DNA of 64,000 bases from the NCBI RefSeq assembly GCF_036549475.1, contig NZ_JAZHLI010000011.1, positions 1 through 64,000 on the forward strand. The letters are read 5' to 3'. The notes under the pieces are model-generated. The model had not been told where the DNA came from and searched no databases. It saw nothing but the letters and a program-made list of their open reading frames with translations. The stretch comes from Aurantimonas sp036549475. GTDB taxonomy: Bacteria; Pseudomonadota; Alphaproteobacteria; Rhizobiales; Rhizobiaceae. The position numbers and the translations under genes are program-made. Below, piece after piece: positions 5,462 to 15,458 of the stretch. The number at the start of each line of letters is the position of its first letter. Position 1 is the first letter of the stretch.

Positions 5462-7396
5462 TCAGGTCTTGGCCTTCCACGCCTCGATCGCTTCCTTGAA
5501 CACCCGGTCGCCCGGCACGCCCTTCTCGATCGACATCAGCGCGCGGCGGCCTGAGGCGTAGGCGATCGGAATGTCGATCCACTGTTCGTTCTGCAGCAGC
5601 GCCATGTTGTTCTGCATCGCCTGGTCGAGATTGTTCAGCGCGATGATGAAGAAGCCGTCGGAGATCTTGCCCGCCACGCCGATCAGCGGCTCGCCGCGGG
5701 CCTGCTCGGAGGGCTTCAGGGCCAGCCGCTGGACATTGGCGACACTGCCGCCGCTGAAATTCTCCGGCGTCGTGAACAGGAGCTCGATGACGTGGCTGGC
5801 CGGCAGCGTCGGGTCCGCATTGCGCCGGATGGTCATGGTCATCTTCAGATTCTCGTCCGGAATCTGGGCTTCCGCCCGGATTGCCGGCTCGGGCGGCTGG
5901 CCCTCGGCCGGCGATTCGTTGACCACCGACCAGACGACGTCGCCGCTCTCCTGCGTGCCCGGGACCGTCTCGGTCCGCTCCTGGTAGAAGACCGCGTCCT
6001 GGGCGACCTCGACGCCGGTCTCGGCCGGATCGACCGCGGCGCCCTCCGTCTCGCCTGCGGCGGCCTCATTGGTTGGCGCCGCCTCTTCGGGCTGCACGAC
6101 CCCTGCCGGGGGCGTCTCGCCCTCTGCCGGCGCGCCGACGACTTCCGGGTTCTCGCCGATCTCGCTGGTGATCGTCGGATTGGTCGTCAAGTCCGGCGTC
6201 TCGACCGGCGAGGCGGCGGCGATGTTCGTGCCCTCGTCGAAGGCGTTGGGCGCAACCTCGGCCGGGCCCTCGTCGACTTCCGTGCCGTCCGGCAGCAGCC
6301 GCTGGGTGAACTGGCGGGTCGAGGCGGTCTCGGGCGTGGCGACGCCCGGCGGCGTCGGGCTCTCGGCCGGAGACGGCGTCTCGGCGCCCTCGTCCACGGC
6401 AGCGACCTCGGGGGCGGTCTCGGCGGCCGGTGCCGGTGTCGGCGCCGTCTCGCCCTCGTTGGTGGCGATCGTGTCGATCCCCGCCGGGTCGACCAGCATC
6501 GCCTGGATTTCCTCGCGATACATCCAGCCGGCGGTGCCCAGCCCGCCCAGGACCAGCACGGCGACGACGGCGCCCGTCACGCCGCGGCCGGCCGAACCGC
6601 CAGCCTTCCGGCGCTGGCGCGACGTGTAGCGGGGGCCCGTCAGGTCGGGCTCGGGAATCAGGTCGTCGTCGGAGCGGATGCCGGCCGGCAGCCGGTCCTC
6701 GTCGTCGACATCGTCGTCGGCGCCGGCCACGTTCGGGGTCCCGCGGCCGGCGCTTCCCGACGGCACGATGAACGGCGCACCAACGGCGGCCGGGCGGGCG
6801 CTGTTTTCCGGCTCTTCGGCCGAGACCGGGAAATAGGGCGGCGGCTCACTGGGACCGGCATCCTTGGCCAGTCCCGGCCGCACGGCAGCGCCGGCCTCCG
6901 GACCTTGCGGCTTGCGGGCGGGCGGCGCCGGGGGGGCGGGCGCCTCCTGCTCCCAGGCCGAATGCGTGTCGCCATCGCTGCGGCTGCCGTCGAGCGATGG
7001 CTCGACCCGGCTGTCGCGCGATTGCGGCGCATGCGGACGCTCGGCCGGCGGCACCGCCGGGGCCTGTCCGTGCGGCTGCGTCGCGCGCGGCTCCGGCTCG
7101 ATGTCCTGCGACGGCACGACAGGCGCCGACGGCGTGACTGGCGCGTCGACCGCAGCCATGTCATTGCCGTCCGCATCGCCTTCCTGGGCGAGATAGTGCT
7201 GCTCGGTGCGCGAGATCGCGTCCTCGAGCGCCGACTGGCGTGCAGCGACCACCTCCTCGGCGAGAGGAGGATTGGCCGCCTGGATCTGCCGCTGGATCGC
7301 CGCGCGGGCTTTCTCGTAGACCTTCGCTCGCATCTGCGGCGTTGCGCGTGGCAGGCCATCGATGGTCTTGCGAAGTACGCCGCTCAAATCCGCCAT
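5462..7396 (-). CDS. Large single-pass membrane protein of unknown function, paralogue A
   Basis: This 644-residue protein has no named family that I recognise. A helical N-terminal domain (1-70, with RAKVYEKARAAIQRQ) is followed by a long Pro/Ala/acidic, probably disordered cytoplasmic linker (75-255), a basic patch (RQRRK), one membrane helix (272-293) and about 350 extracytoplasmic residues. The latter begin with a Glu/Pro/Thr-rich stretch and end in a compact domain (about 455-644, from VFYQERTETV on). The same plan and a related N-terminal motif occur in the protein at 61725-62858. Proteins of this plan are, from memory, seen near rpoH/purA in other rhizobia. ATG at 7396. Confidence 0.75.
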   Translation of the reverse strand: MADLSGVLRKTIDGLPRATPQMRAKVYEKARAAIQRQIQAANPPLAEEVVAARQSALEDAISRTEQHYLAQEGDADGNDMAAVDAPVTPSAPVVPSQDIEPEPRATQPHGQAPAVPPAERPHAPQSRDSRVEPSLDGSRSDGDTHSAWEQEAPAPPAPPARKPQGPEAGAAVRPGLAKDAGPSEPPPYFPVSAEEPENSARPAAVGAPFIVPSGSAGRGTPNVAGADDDVDDEDRLPAGIRSDDDLIPEPDLTGPRYTSRQRRKAGGSAGRGVTGAVVAVLVLGGLGTAGWMYREEIQAMLVDPAGIDTIATNEGETAPTPAPAAETAPEVAAVDEGAETPSPAESPTPPGVATPETASTRQFTQRLLPDGTEVDEGPAEVAPNAFDEGTNIAAASPVETPDLTTNPTITSEIGENPEVVGAPAEGETPPAGVVQPEEAAPTNEAAAGETEGAAVDPAETGVEVAQDAVFYQERTETVPGTQESGDVVWSVVNESPAEGQPPEPAIRAEAQIPDENLKMTMTIRRNADPTLPASHVIELLFTTPENFSGGSVANVQRLALKPSEQARGEPLIGVAGKISDGFFIIALNNLDQAMQNNMALLQNEQWIDIPIAYASGRRALMSIEKGVPGDRVFKEAIEAWKAKT

Positions 7397-7447
7397 GGAT
7401 CGCAGTCACTCACTCGTCTTGATTTCTGGTGCGCCGGCGTCGGGACT

Positions 7448-8743
7448 CTAGTCCTGAAACGGATCGCGAACAAGTATTGTATCGTCTCGCTCCGGCGAGG
7501 TTGACAGAAGCGTGACGGGCGCCTCCACCAGCTCCTCTATGTGCCTGACATATTTGATCGCCTGCGCAGGAAGATCGGTCCAGCGCCGCGCGCCGGCGGT
7601 GGTGTCGCGCCAGCCTTCCAAAGTCTCGAAGATCGGCTCGACGCGTTGTTGCTCGGCAAGACTTGCCGGCAGGTAGTCTATCGTCTTGCCGTCCAGCTTG
7701 TAGGCGACGACGATCTTGATCTCGTCGAGTCCATCGAGCACGTCGAGCTTGGTCAGGGCGAGGCCATGGATGCCGTTCAGCGCGACGGCCTGGCGCACCA
7801 GCACGGCGTCGAACCAGCCGCAACGGCGCTTGCGCCCGGTCACGGTGCCGAATTCGCGGCCCTTCTCGCCGAGGAACTGGCCGATCTCGTTGTCCTGCTC
7901 GCTGGGGAACGGCCCCTCGCCCACCCGCGTCGTGTAGGCCTTGGTGATGCCCAGCACGAAGCCGAGGCTCGACGGGCCGAGGCCCGAGCCGGCCGCGGCC
8001 TGGCCGGCCACCGTGTTGGACGAGGTCACGAAGGGATAGGTGCCGTGGTCGATGTCCAGCAGCGTGCCCTGCGCGCCCTCGAACAGGATCCGGTCGCCGG
8101 CCTTGCGCCGTTCGTCGAGGAGGCGCCAGACGCGGTCGATATAGGGGGTGATCTCGTCGGCGACCGAGGTCAGCTCGGACAGGATCGCCGCCGGGTCGAT
8201 CTCGCTCTGGCCGAGGCCGCGGCGCAGGGCGTTGTGATGCGCCAGCAGCCGCTCGATCCGGCCCGGCAGGCTCTCGGGATGGGCGAGATCCATCACCCGG
8301 ATGGCGCGGCGGCCGACCTTGTCCTCATAGGCCGGGCCGATGCCGCGGCCGGTCGTGCCGATCTTGGTGCCGGCGCTGCTGGCGTTCTCGCGGGTGGCGT
8401 CCAGCTCGCGGTGCAGCGACAGGATCAGCGCGGCATTGTCGGCGATCCGCAGCGATTGCGGGCTGACGGTCACGCCCTGTTCCTGCAGGCGCGTCTTCTC
8501 GGCGACGAAGGCATGCGGATCGAACACCACGCCATTGCCGATCACCGACAGCTTGCCCTGGCGCACGACGCCCGATGGCAGCAGCGACAGCTTGTAGGAG
8601 ACCCCGTCGACGACCAGCGTATGGCCAGCATTGTGCCCGCCCTGGAAGCGCACGACCACATCGGCGCGCTCCGACAGCCAGTCGACGATCTTGCCTTTCC
8701 CCTCGTCACCCCACTGGGAACCGACGACGACGACATTGGCCAT
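7448..8743 (-). CDS. purA: Adenylosuccinate synthetase
   Basis: This 431-residue enzyme makes adenylosuccinate from IMP, aspartate and GTP, the first committed step to AMP. The GTP-binding loop GDEGKGK is at 12-18, the conserved HNAGHT and TGRGIGPAYEDK motifs follow, and length matches the family (about 430). MANVVVVGSQWGDEGKGK is the canonical N-terminus, so the ATG at 8743 is chosen over a longer frame. It is transcribed toward the membrane protein at 5462-7396, 51 bases downstream, and may share its transcript. Confidence 0.97.
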   Translation of the reverse strand: MANVVVVGSQWGDEGKGKIVDWLSERADVVVRFQGGHNAGHTLVVDGVSYKLSLLPSGVVRQGKLSVIGNGVVFDPHAFVAEKTRLQEQGVTVSPQSLRIADNAALILSLHRELDATRENASSAGTKIGTTGRGIGPAYEDKVGRRAIRVMDLAHPESLPGRIERLLAHHNALRRGLGQSEIDPAAILSELTSVADEITPYIDRVWRLLDERRKAGDRILFEGAQGTLLDIDHGTYPFVTSSNTVAGQAAAGSGLGPSSLGFVLGITKAYTTRVGEGPFPSEQDNEIGQFLGEKGREFGTVTGRKRRCGWFDAVLVRQAVALNGIHGLALTKLDVLDGLDEIKIVVAYKLDGKTIDYLPASLAEQQRVEPIFETLEGWRDTTAGARRWTDLPAQAIKYVRHIEELVEAPVTLLSTSPERDDTILVRDPFQD

Positions 8744-8975
8744 GATGTGTCCTTCTTGCGTATGTTCGTTCGTCCGGCGCCTGCTGCCGAAGGCGCGCGG
8801 ACTATAGTCAAGCGCCCGGCGCGAAGCGAGGCGGTCCGCGGGGCGGACTTCCGACAATTTGGTGCGACATGCAAGCCGCGCGGGCCCTGGAATGCCTGCC
8901 CGAAGCTCGTCAGCAAACCTTATTTTCATCCCGTCCCTCTAGGCGCGTCGCCGTCCGGGGCGTAAACGCGGGGGC

Positions 8976-9902
8976 ATGACGTCCTATCTGCGCAACGCCT
9001 ATCTCGTGCTGGGAACGGTGGCCCTGTTCTGGGCCGGCAACGCCATCGCCGGCAAGCTGGCGGTCGGCCATGTCTCGCCCATGCTGCTCACCCTGATCCG
9101 CTGGTCGCTCGCCTGCCTGTTCGTGGCGCCCTTCGCCTTGGGCGACGTGCGCCGCGAATGGCCGGAGATCGTGCGCAACCTGCCCTTCCTGTTCTGCCTC
9201 GGCGCGATCGGCTTCACCTGCTTCAATGCCATCTTCTATCTGGCGGTGAACTATACCAGCGCCATCAACGTCACCATCGAGCAGTCGGCCATGCCGTTGG
9301 TCGTCTTCGTCGCGAACTTCATCCTGTTCCGCACCGGCGTGTCGCTGTTCCAGATCATCGGCTTCAGCCTCACCCTGGTCGGCGTCGCCCTGACGGCCTC
9401 CCACGGCGACCTGTCGGCGCTGCTCGCCCTCGATCTCAATCGTGGCGACGCACTGATGATGCTCGCGGTGCTGATCTACGGCGGCTACACCGTGGCGCTG
9501 CGCTTCAAGCCGAAGCTGCACTGGCGTTCGACGATCTTCGTCCTCGCCGTCTCCGCCCTCATCGCCTCGGTACCGCTGGCCGGCATCGAATGGGCGATGG
9601 GCCACACCCGATTGCCGGATCTGCGCGGCATGACCGCGGCCCTCTACACGGCCGTCTTCCCGTCGCTGCTGGCGCAGGTTCTCTACATCCGGGGTATCGA
9701 GCTGATCGGCCCCAACCGGGCCAATCTCTTCGTCAATCTCGTCCCGATCTTCGGCGCCATCCTGGCCGTGCTGATCATCGGCGAGGAGCTCCACGCCTAT
9801 CATGTCGCCGCCCTGATCTTCGTCCTGGGTGGCATCACCCTGGCCGAACGCGGCGCGGCGCGCCTCGCGAAGGCCGCGCCCGCGGAATCGTCGCCCCGCT
9901 AG
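8976..9902 (+). CDS. EamA/DMT-family inner-membrane transporter
   Basis: This 308-residue protein has ten predicted membrane helices in two EamA halves (about 10-140 and 158-290), each with the typical GNxxxGKL- or PNRANLFVNLVPIF-like ends. DMT exporters usually move small metabolites or amino acids outward; the substrate cannot be read from sequence. It is divergent from purA across a 232-base gap and convergent with serA. The ATG at 8976 puts the first helix immediately after a short basic-free start. Confidence 0.85.
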   Translation: MTSYLRNAYLVLGTVALFWAGNAIAGKLAVGHVSPMLLTLIRWSLACLFVAPFALGDVRREWPEIVRNLPFLFCLGAIGFTCFNAIFYLAVNYTSAINVTIEQSAMPLVVFVANFILFRTGVSLFQIIGFSLTLVGVALTASHGDLSALLALDLNRGDALMMLAVLIYGGYTVALRFKPKLHWRSTIFVLAVSALIASVPLAGIEWAMGHTRLPDLRGMTAALYTAVFPSLLAQVLYIRGIELIGPNRANLFVNLVPIFGAILAVLIIGEELHAYHVAALIFVLGGITLAERGAARLAKAAPAESSPR

Positions 9903-9904
9903 AA

Positions 9905-9934
9905 ATGCCGTGCATCCGAACGGACGCACGGCAT
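9905..9934. terminator. Hairpin between convergent transporter gene and serA
   Basis: The perfect 9-bp inverted repeat ATGCCGTGC/GCACGGCAT (9905-9913 with 9926-9934) lies between converging genes. A T-rich tail is short on both strands, so bidirectional termination is likely but not certain. Confidence 0.6.
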
Positions 9935-9971
9935 GTCGATCAGCGGGACCTTTGCGGCGCTGATCCGCCGC

Positions 9972-11579
9972 TCAGGCGGCGGCTTCGGCCACGTCGAAGC
10001 GCAGCGGCTTGGCGCTGATGATCGCCTTGTGGGAGAGCACCGTCTGCAGGAGATCCTCCGGGATCGGCGAGTCCAGGTACAGAAGCGCGATCGCGTCGCC
10101 GCCCGGACGGTTCCGGCCGAGCTGGAAGTTGGCGATGTTGACCCCCGCCGCGCCGAAGGTGGTGCCCAGCAGGCCGATGATGCCCGGCGCGTCGTTGTTG
10201 GTGGTGTAGACCATGTGCTGCCCGACTTCGGCGTCCAGGTTGATGCCCTTGATCTGGATGAAGCGCGGCTTGCCGTCCGAGAAGACCGTGCCGGCGACCG
10301 AACGGGTCATCTTCTCCGTCGTGACGGTCAGCTTGATGTAGCTCTCGAACACCCCCGACTGATCGCGGCGCGATTCCGTCACGTGGATGCCGCGCTCCTT
10401 CACCATGATCGGGGCCGAGACCATGTTGACGTCCGACACCTGGCTCTTGATCAGGCCCGACAGCGCCGCGCTGGTCAGCGCATGGGTGTTCATGCCCGCG
10501 ACTGTGCCGTCATACAGGATCTCGACCGAGGTGATCGGCTCCTCCGTCACCTGCCCGGCAAAGCCACCCAGAATTTCGGCCAGCTTGACGAAAGGCGTCA
10601 GGATCGGCGCCTCCTCGGCGGTGATCGACGGCATGTTGATGGCGTTGGAGACCGCGCCGCGGACCAGATAGTCCGACATCTGCTCGGCGACCTGCACGGC
10701 CACGTTTTCCTGCGCTTCCGAGGTCGAGGCGCCCAGATGCGGGGTGCACACGACGTTCTCCAGGCCGAACAGCACCGAATCCGTCGCCGGCTCGGTCTCG
10801 AACACGTCGACGCCGGCGCCGGCGACCTTCCCCGACTTGATCGCCTCGGCAAGGTCGGCCTCGACGACGAGGCCGCCGCGGGCGCAGTTGATGATGCGCA
10901 CGCCGTCCTTCATCTTGGCGATGGCATCCTTGTTGATGATGCCCTTGGTCTTGTCGGTCATCGGCGTGTGCAGGCTGATGAAGTCGGCGCGCTTAAAGAG
11001 TTCGTCGAGCTCGACCTTCTCGATGCCGAGCTGGGCCGCCCGCTCGCCGGACAGGAACGGATCGAAGGCGACGACCCGCATCTTGAGGCCGACGCCGCGG
11101 GTCGCGACGATCGAGCCGATATTGCCGCAGCCGATCACGCCCAGCGTCTTGCCGGTGATCTCGACGCCCATGAAGCGGTTCTTCTCCCACTTGCCGGCCT
11201 GGGTCGAGGCGTCGGCCGCCGGAAGCTGCCGCGCCACCGCGAACATCATGGCGATGGCATGCTCCGCGGTGGTGATGGAATTGCCGAAGGGCGTGTTCAT
11301 CACGATGATGCCCTTCCGGCTGGCCGCCGGGATGTCGACATTGTCGACGCCGATGCCGGCCCGGCCGATGACCTTCAGATTGGTCGCCGCCTGGATCAGC
11401 TTCTCGGTCGCCTTGGTGGCCGAGCGGATGGCGAGGCCGTCATACTGGCCGATGATCTCCAGCAGCTTGTCCTTGTCCTTGCCGAGATCGGGCATGTAGT
11501 CGACCTCGACGCCGCGGTCGGTGAAGATCTGGACGGCGGTCTTGGAGAGCTTGTCGGAAACGAGAACGCGAGGTGCCAT
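9972..11579 (-). CDS. serA: D-3-phosphoglycerate dehydrogenase
   Basis: This 535-residue enzyme oxidises 3-phosphoglycerate to 3-phosphohydroxypyruvate, the first step of serine synthesis. The order is N-terminal substrate domain, Rossmann NAD domain (GVIGCGNIGS, then the catalytic Arg/Glu/His set with CTPHLGAST), an intervening domain, and a C-terminal ACT domain from about 460 (IANFQLGRNRPGGDA), where serine feedback usually acts. This long form is common in rhizobia. The ATG at 11579 gives MAPRVLVSDKLS, the family start. It follows serC on the same strand, so serC-serA form a serine operon. Confidence 0.96.
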   Translation of the reverse strand: MAPRVLVSDKLSKTAVQIFTDRGVEVDYMPDLGKDKDKLLEIIGQYDGLAIRSATKATEKLIQAATNLKVIGRAGIGVDNVDIPAASRKGIIVMNTPFGNSITTAEHAIAMMFAVARQLPAADASTQAGKWEKNRFMGVEITGKTLGVIGCGNIGSIVATRGVGLKMRVVAFDPFLSGERAAQLGIEKVELDELFKRADFISLHTPMTDKTKGIINKDAIAKMKDGVRIINCARGGLVVEADLAEAIKSGKVAGAGVDVFETEPATDSVLFGLENVVCTPHLGASTSEAQENVAVQVAEQMSDYLVRGAVSNAINMPSITAEEAPILTPFVKLAEILGGFAGQVTEEPITSVEILYDGTVAGMNTHALTSAALSGLIKSQVSDVNMVSAPIMVKERGIHVTESRRDQSGVFESYIKLTVTTEKMTRSVAGTVFSDGKPRFIQIKGINLDAEVGQHMVYTTNNDAPGIIGLLGTTFGAAGVNIANFQLGRNRPGGDAIALLYLDSPIPEDLLQTVLSHKAIISAKPLRFDVAEAAA

Positions 11580-11684
11580 GGGTAGGTGTCCTTGTGGCCT
11601 GGCGGCGGGACGAGAGCGTCCGGGCGCGCCTGAAACGGGATGGAGAATGCGGCGATCGCGTTCGCAACGGCCGCGACCTGTTCG

Positions 11685-11830
11685 TCCCCCGCGTGCGGGA
11701 GACGATGGCCCGAAGGGCCGGATGAAGGCTTCGCGGGGCGCGGGCCGGGAGACTGGAGGGTGAGGCGCGCTTTGGCCCCTCACCCGTCCGGCACGGCGCG
11801 CCGTCCATCCTCTTGCGAACAAGAGAGGAT
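11685..11830. repeat. Palindromic intergenic repeat (REP/RIME-like) between serC and serA
   Basis: This block holds nested inverted repeats: TCCCCCGCGTGCGGGAGA, then GGCCCGAAGGGCC, and after a GC-rich centre CCCCTCACCC and CCTCTTGCGAACAAGAGAGG. Palindromic mosaics of this sort (CCCGC-x-GCGGGAG plus GGCCCGAAGGGCC) are familiar from dispersed intergenic repeats in rhizobia and relatives. It sits inside the serC-serA transcript, where it could shape mRNA processing. The family assignment is from memory and only one copy is in this window. Confidence 0.5.
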
Positions 11831-11867
11831 TGGCGCGCGTCCCGCGTCCGCGCCGCCTTGCGAAAGG

Positions 11868-13043
<1,176 letters not shown>

Positions 13044-13127
13044 CTGAGCTATCCTTTCAGATAGAAGCGCCTCGTTGGGGAGGCGTGTCCCGCGAATGGC
13101 GCTACTCTTCGGGCCCGAGGCGGTCAA
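13044..13127 (-). promoter_or_regulatory. serC leader RNA with its promoter
   Basis: Reading on the minus strand, -35 TTGACC (13127-13122) and a -10-like TAGCGC (13104-13099) stand 17 bases apart. The leader then forms hairpin 1, CGCCTC/GAGGCG (13085-13068), and hairpin 2, CTATC/GATAG (13064-13049), which encloses the ribosome site GAAAGG, 6 bases before the start codon. Two small hairpins with the ribosome site in the second match the alphaproteobacterial serC motif as I recall it. Sequestration of the ribosome site implies translational control; the signal is not known to me. Confidence 0.68.
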
Positions 13128-13173
13128 GCCACAATTTCGCGACAGCACGAGGCCATGCCAGAAACCGCATTGG

Positions 13174-13210
13174 AAAAACGGCGGCGGAGCTCTCGCCCCG
13201 CCGCCGTCCG
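13174..13210 (-). terminator. Rho-independent terminator of the downstream beta-barrel gene
   Basis: The minus strand reads CGGCGGCGGGG-loop-CTCCGCCGCCG followed by TTTTT (13178-13174), about 30 bases after the stop of the gene at 13239. Confidence 0.88.
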
Positions 13211-13238
13211 ATACGAAGATTTATGGATGCGCGCGCGC

Positions 13239-14141
13239 CTACCAGAGCGCGTAGCGCAGACCGGCCGAGATGGAGTGGCGCTGGAAGCCGTCGTCTTCGG
13301 CCGTTGCGCCATTCGCTCCTGCCCCGTCGAAGCTGAACATCTTGCCGCCGTCGACATCGGTGAAGCGGTAGCCGACATCGATCTTCAGGTTGCGGCTGAC
13401 GTCGTAGGAAACGCCCGCCATCAAGGAGTAGGCGAAGCGCCAGCTATCCTCGCCCTTGTAGCTGGCATCGAAGTCGTAATACGCGGGCGCGCAGACCGCG
13501 CCGGCGTAAGCGCAACGCGACCGGCCTGAGACGTCTTCATACGTCACTCGCACGGCGCCGGCGCCGGCGCCGGCGTAGGGCGTGAAGCCGGCAATGGTGC
13601 CGAGATCGACATAGGCGTTGGCCATCAGCTCGAGCGCGTTGCCTTCGGCCGAAAGCGAGGAATCGCATTCCAGAAGGCTCGTGTCGAAGCCCTGAGCCGC
13701 AGAAGCGTCGTAGCACGACTCGGTCTTGTCGCTGCCCTCGACGTCGAGCTTGTAGTAGCGTGCGGTCAGATCGCCGCGAAAGAAGTCGGTGAACTGATAG
13801 CCAAACCCGACACCAAACTCGAAGCTGTCCTCAAGCGTGAAGCCCTCATGCGGGGCGGAAAATGTGTCGTACTGGTAGGCGTTGTATCCGCTGAAGAAGT
13901 CGCCGGGATAGGTCGCGAAGTCCGGCCGATATTCCTGGTATTTGGCGTCGAGATCGCCGCTGAACCCGTAAGAGACGTCGCCGCGCAGATACCAGCCGCT
14001 GCCGATCTCGACGGGCTGCACCTCCGGCACATCCTGGTAGATCGGCGTCTCGTAGATCGGCGGAAGGTCGGCGGCGCGCGCGGCGGGCATGGTGAGGGCG
14101 ATGAGCGCTGCGCTGGCCATCAGTTGTCTTGCAAGAGTCAT
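13239..14141 (-). CDS. Outer-membrane beta-barrel protein (Omp25/RopB-like), copy 1
   Basis: This 300-residue protein has a signal peptide (about 1-23, ending ARAADLPP) and then alternating beta strands typical of the small outer-membrane barrels of rhizobia (GWYLRGDVSYGFSG near the start, ISAGLRYALW ending in an aromatic residue at the C-terminus, the outer-membrane insertion signal). Two Cys pairs in the middle may be extracellular-loop disulfides. The ATG at 14141 begins the signal peptide; the frame to 14186 adds a non-signal extension. It is a tandem paralogue of the gene at 14362. Role is structural or porin-like; pore activity is unproven. Confidence 0.85.
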   Translation of the reverse strand: MTLARQLMASAALIALTMPAARAADLPPIYETPIYQDVPEVQPVEIGSGWYLRGDVSYGFSGDLDAKYQEYRPDFATYPGDFFSGYNAYQYDTFSAPHEGFTLEDSFEFGVGFGYQFTDFFRGDLTARYYKLDVEGSDKTESCYDASAAQGFDTSLLECDSSLSAEGNALELMANAYVDLGTIAGFTPYAGAGAGAVRVTYEDVSGRSRCAYAGAVCAPAYYDFDASYKGEDSWRFAYSLMAGVSYDVSRNLKIDVGYRFTDVDGGKMFSFDGAGANGATAEDDGFQRHSISAGLRYALW

Positions 14142-14307
14142 GGAGCCGCTTCCCGTTGCAATCTTCGCTCGCGAGAAGCGCGGCAACGCACCCCTCGTCT
14201 GGACCGATCCTGCGGCAGAAAGCTTAACGCCCGATTAACCGTGTTTCTTAACCGTAAATCTTTACCGATTGCGGCCCGCCGCCCGCACGACTGAAGCCCT
14301 GACACGC

Positions 14308-14334
14308 AAAAGGCCGCTGCCCGAAGGCAGCGAC
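14308..14334 (-). terminator. Rho-independent terminator of the upstream beta-barrel gene
   Basis: On the minus strand the stem GTCGCTGCC/GGCAGCGGC with a TTCG loop is followed by CTTTT, 27 bases past the stop of the gene at 14362. It separates the two barrel genes into distinct transcripts. Confidence 0.88.
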
Positions 14335-14361
14335 CCTGCATGTCAGCCGTCTTGCGTCGGC

Positions 14362-15330
14362 TTACTTGTAGACGGGCTCTTCGTAGAGCGGAGCCGGCTC
14401 TTCATAGAGCGGGGTCGAGGCATAGATCGGCTCGACGGCCTTGCCCTTGCCCTTGCCGAAACCGCCGCCGCTACCGCCGAACTCGTAGCGCAGGCCCGCG
14501 CGCACGGCGTGGATGTTGAAGCCGTTGTCGCTGCCCTGGACGCCGGTGGCGCCGGCGTTGCGGTCGAGTTCGTCGTAACCGAAGGCGTCACCGCTGGCGA
14601 TCCGGGTGTAGCGATAGCCGGCATCGAACTTCAGATTGTGCGTGATGTCGACGCTGGCACCGGCGCTGAGCGAGGAGGCGAAGCGCCAGCTCGATTCACC
14701 GGCATGGAAGCCGACATAGTTGGTCGCCGGGCAGTTCGGGTGCGAGCCGCAGACGATCTCGTTGCGCATGTCGTCGTATTTCACATGGGCAAAGCCCAGG
14801 CCCGCGCCGACATAGGGCGTGATGCCGCCATAGGTCCCGAGATCGACATAGGCGTTGGCGAGGGCCGTCCAGATCGCGACCTTGCTGGTGTCGTCGTATT
14901 GGCAGCCGGCATTGGCGAGGATGTTGTAGCTCTGCTGCACCTGCGTGTTGCAGTTGCTGCTGCCTTCGACGTCGGACTTGAAGTAATCCAGCGTCGCATC
15001 GAGACGCAGATGGTCGGTGAAGCGGTAGCCGACGCCCGCGCCGAAGCTCGCCGCACCCTTGGTGGTGATCGAATCGTAGTGGAAGACGTCGTCCACGAAC
15101 TGCACGCCCGGATCGATGTTCCAGCCGTTGTAGTAGCCGTCGGTCTCCGACTCGAAGACATAGCCGACGTCGCCGCGCAGATACCAACCGCCGGTGGCCA
15201 CTTCTTCCACGATGACCGGCGCGGGCGGCGGGAAGTAGGGCTCCTCGATGATGTCCGCCGCCTTGGCGAAATTGCAGAGGGATGACACCGCGCCGATCAC
15301 TGCCACGGTCGTCAAAAGGCGAGATTTCAT
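14362..15330 (-). CDS. Outer-membrane beta-barrel protein (Omp25/RopB-like), copy 2
   Basis: This 322-residue protein has a signal peptide (about 1-24, ending FAKAADI) and a barrel opening GGWYLRGDVGYVFES, closely parallel to copy 1, including ANAYVDLGTYGGITPYVGAG and a GLRYEF strand near residue 284. Unlike copy 1 it does not end at the last strand: a tail of about 38 residues with a Gly-rich run, basic residues and repeated LYEEP units follows. The Tyr/Glu/Pro tail could reach the periplasm or peptidoglycan. ATG at 15330. Copies probably arose by tandem duplication. Confidence 0.85.
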   Translation of the reverse strand: MKSRLLTTVAVIGAVSSLCNFAKAADIIEEPYFPPPAPVIVEEVATGGWYLRGDVGYVFESETDGYYNGWNIDPGVQFVDDVFHYDSITTKGAASFGAGVGYRFTDHLRLDATLDYFKSDVEGSSNCNTQVQQSYNILANAGCQYDDTSKVAIWTALANAYVDLGTYGGITPYVGAGLGFAHVKYDDMRNEIVCGSHPNCPATNYVGFHAGESSWRFASSLSAGASVDITHNLKFDAGYRYTRIASGDAFGYDELDRNAGATGVQGSDNGFNIHAVRAGLRYEFGGSGGGFGKGKGKAVEPIYASTPLYEEPAPLYEEPVYK

Positions 15331-15428
15331 GTTCTCATCTCCGATTCGATCCGGCGGCCGGGATTGGCAGACGCCGTTACCTTAACGAAGACGGTAAATC
15401 GGAATGGTTAACGGTCGGTTTAAGGAGA

Positions 15429-15453
15429 GGCGGGCGACAAGAACTTGCCCGCC
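15429..15453 (-). terminator. Possible terminator hairpin after glmM
   Basis: The perfect 7-bp stem GGCGGGC/GCCCGCC (15429-15435 with 15447-15453) lies 6 bases past the glmM stop. The following minus-strand bases TCTCCTTAAACC are only weakly T-rich, so termination strength is uncertain. Confidence 0.45.
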
Positions 15454-15458
15454 CCGGT

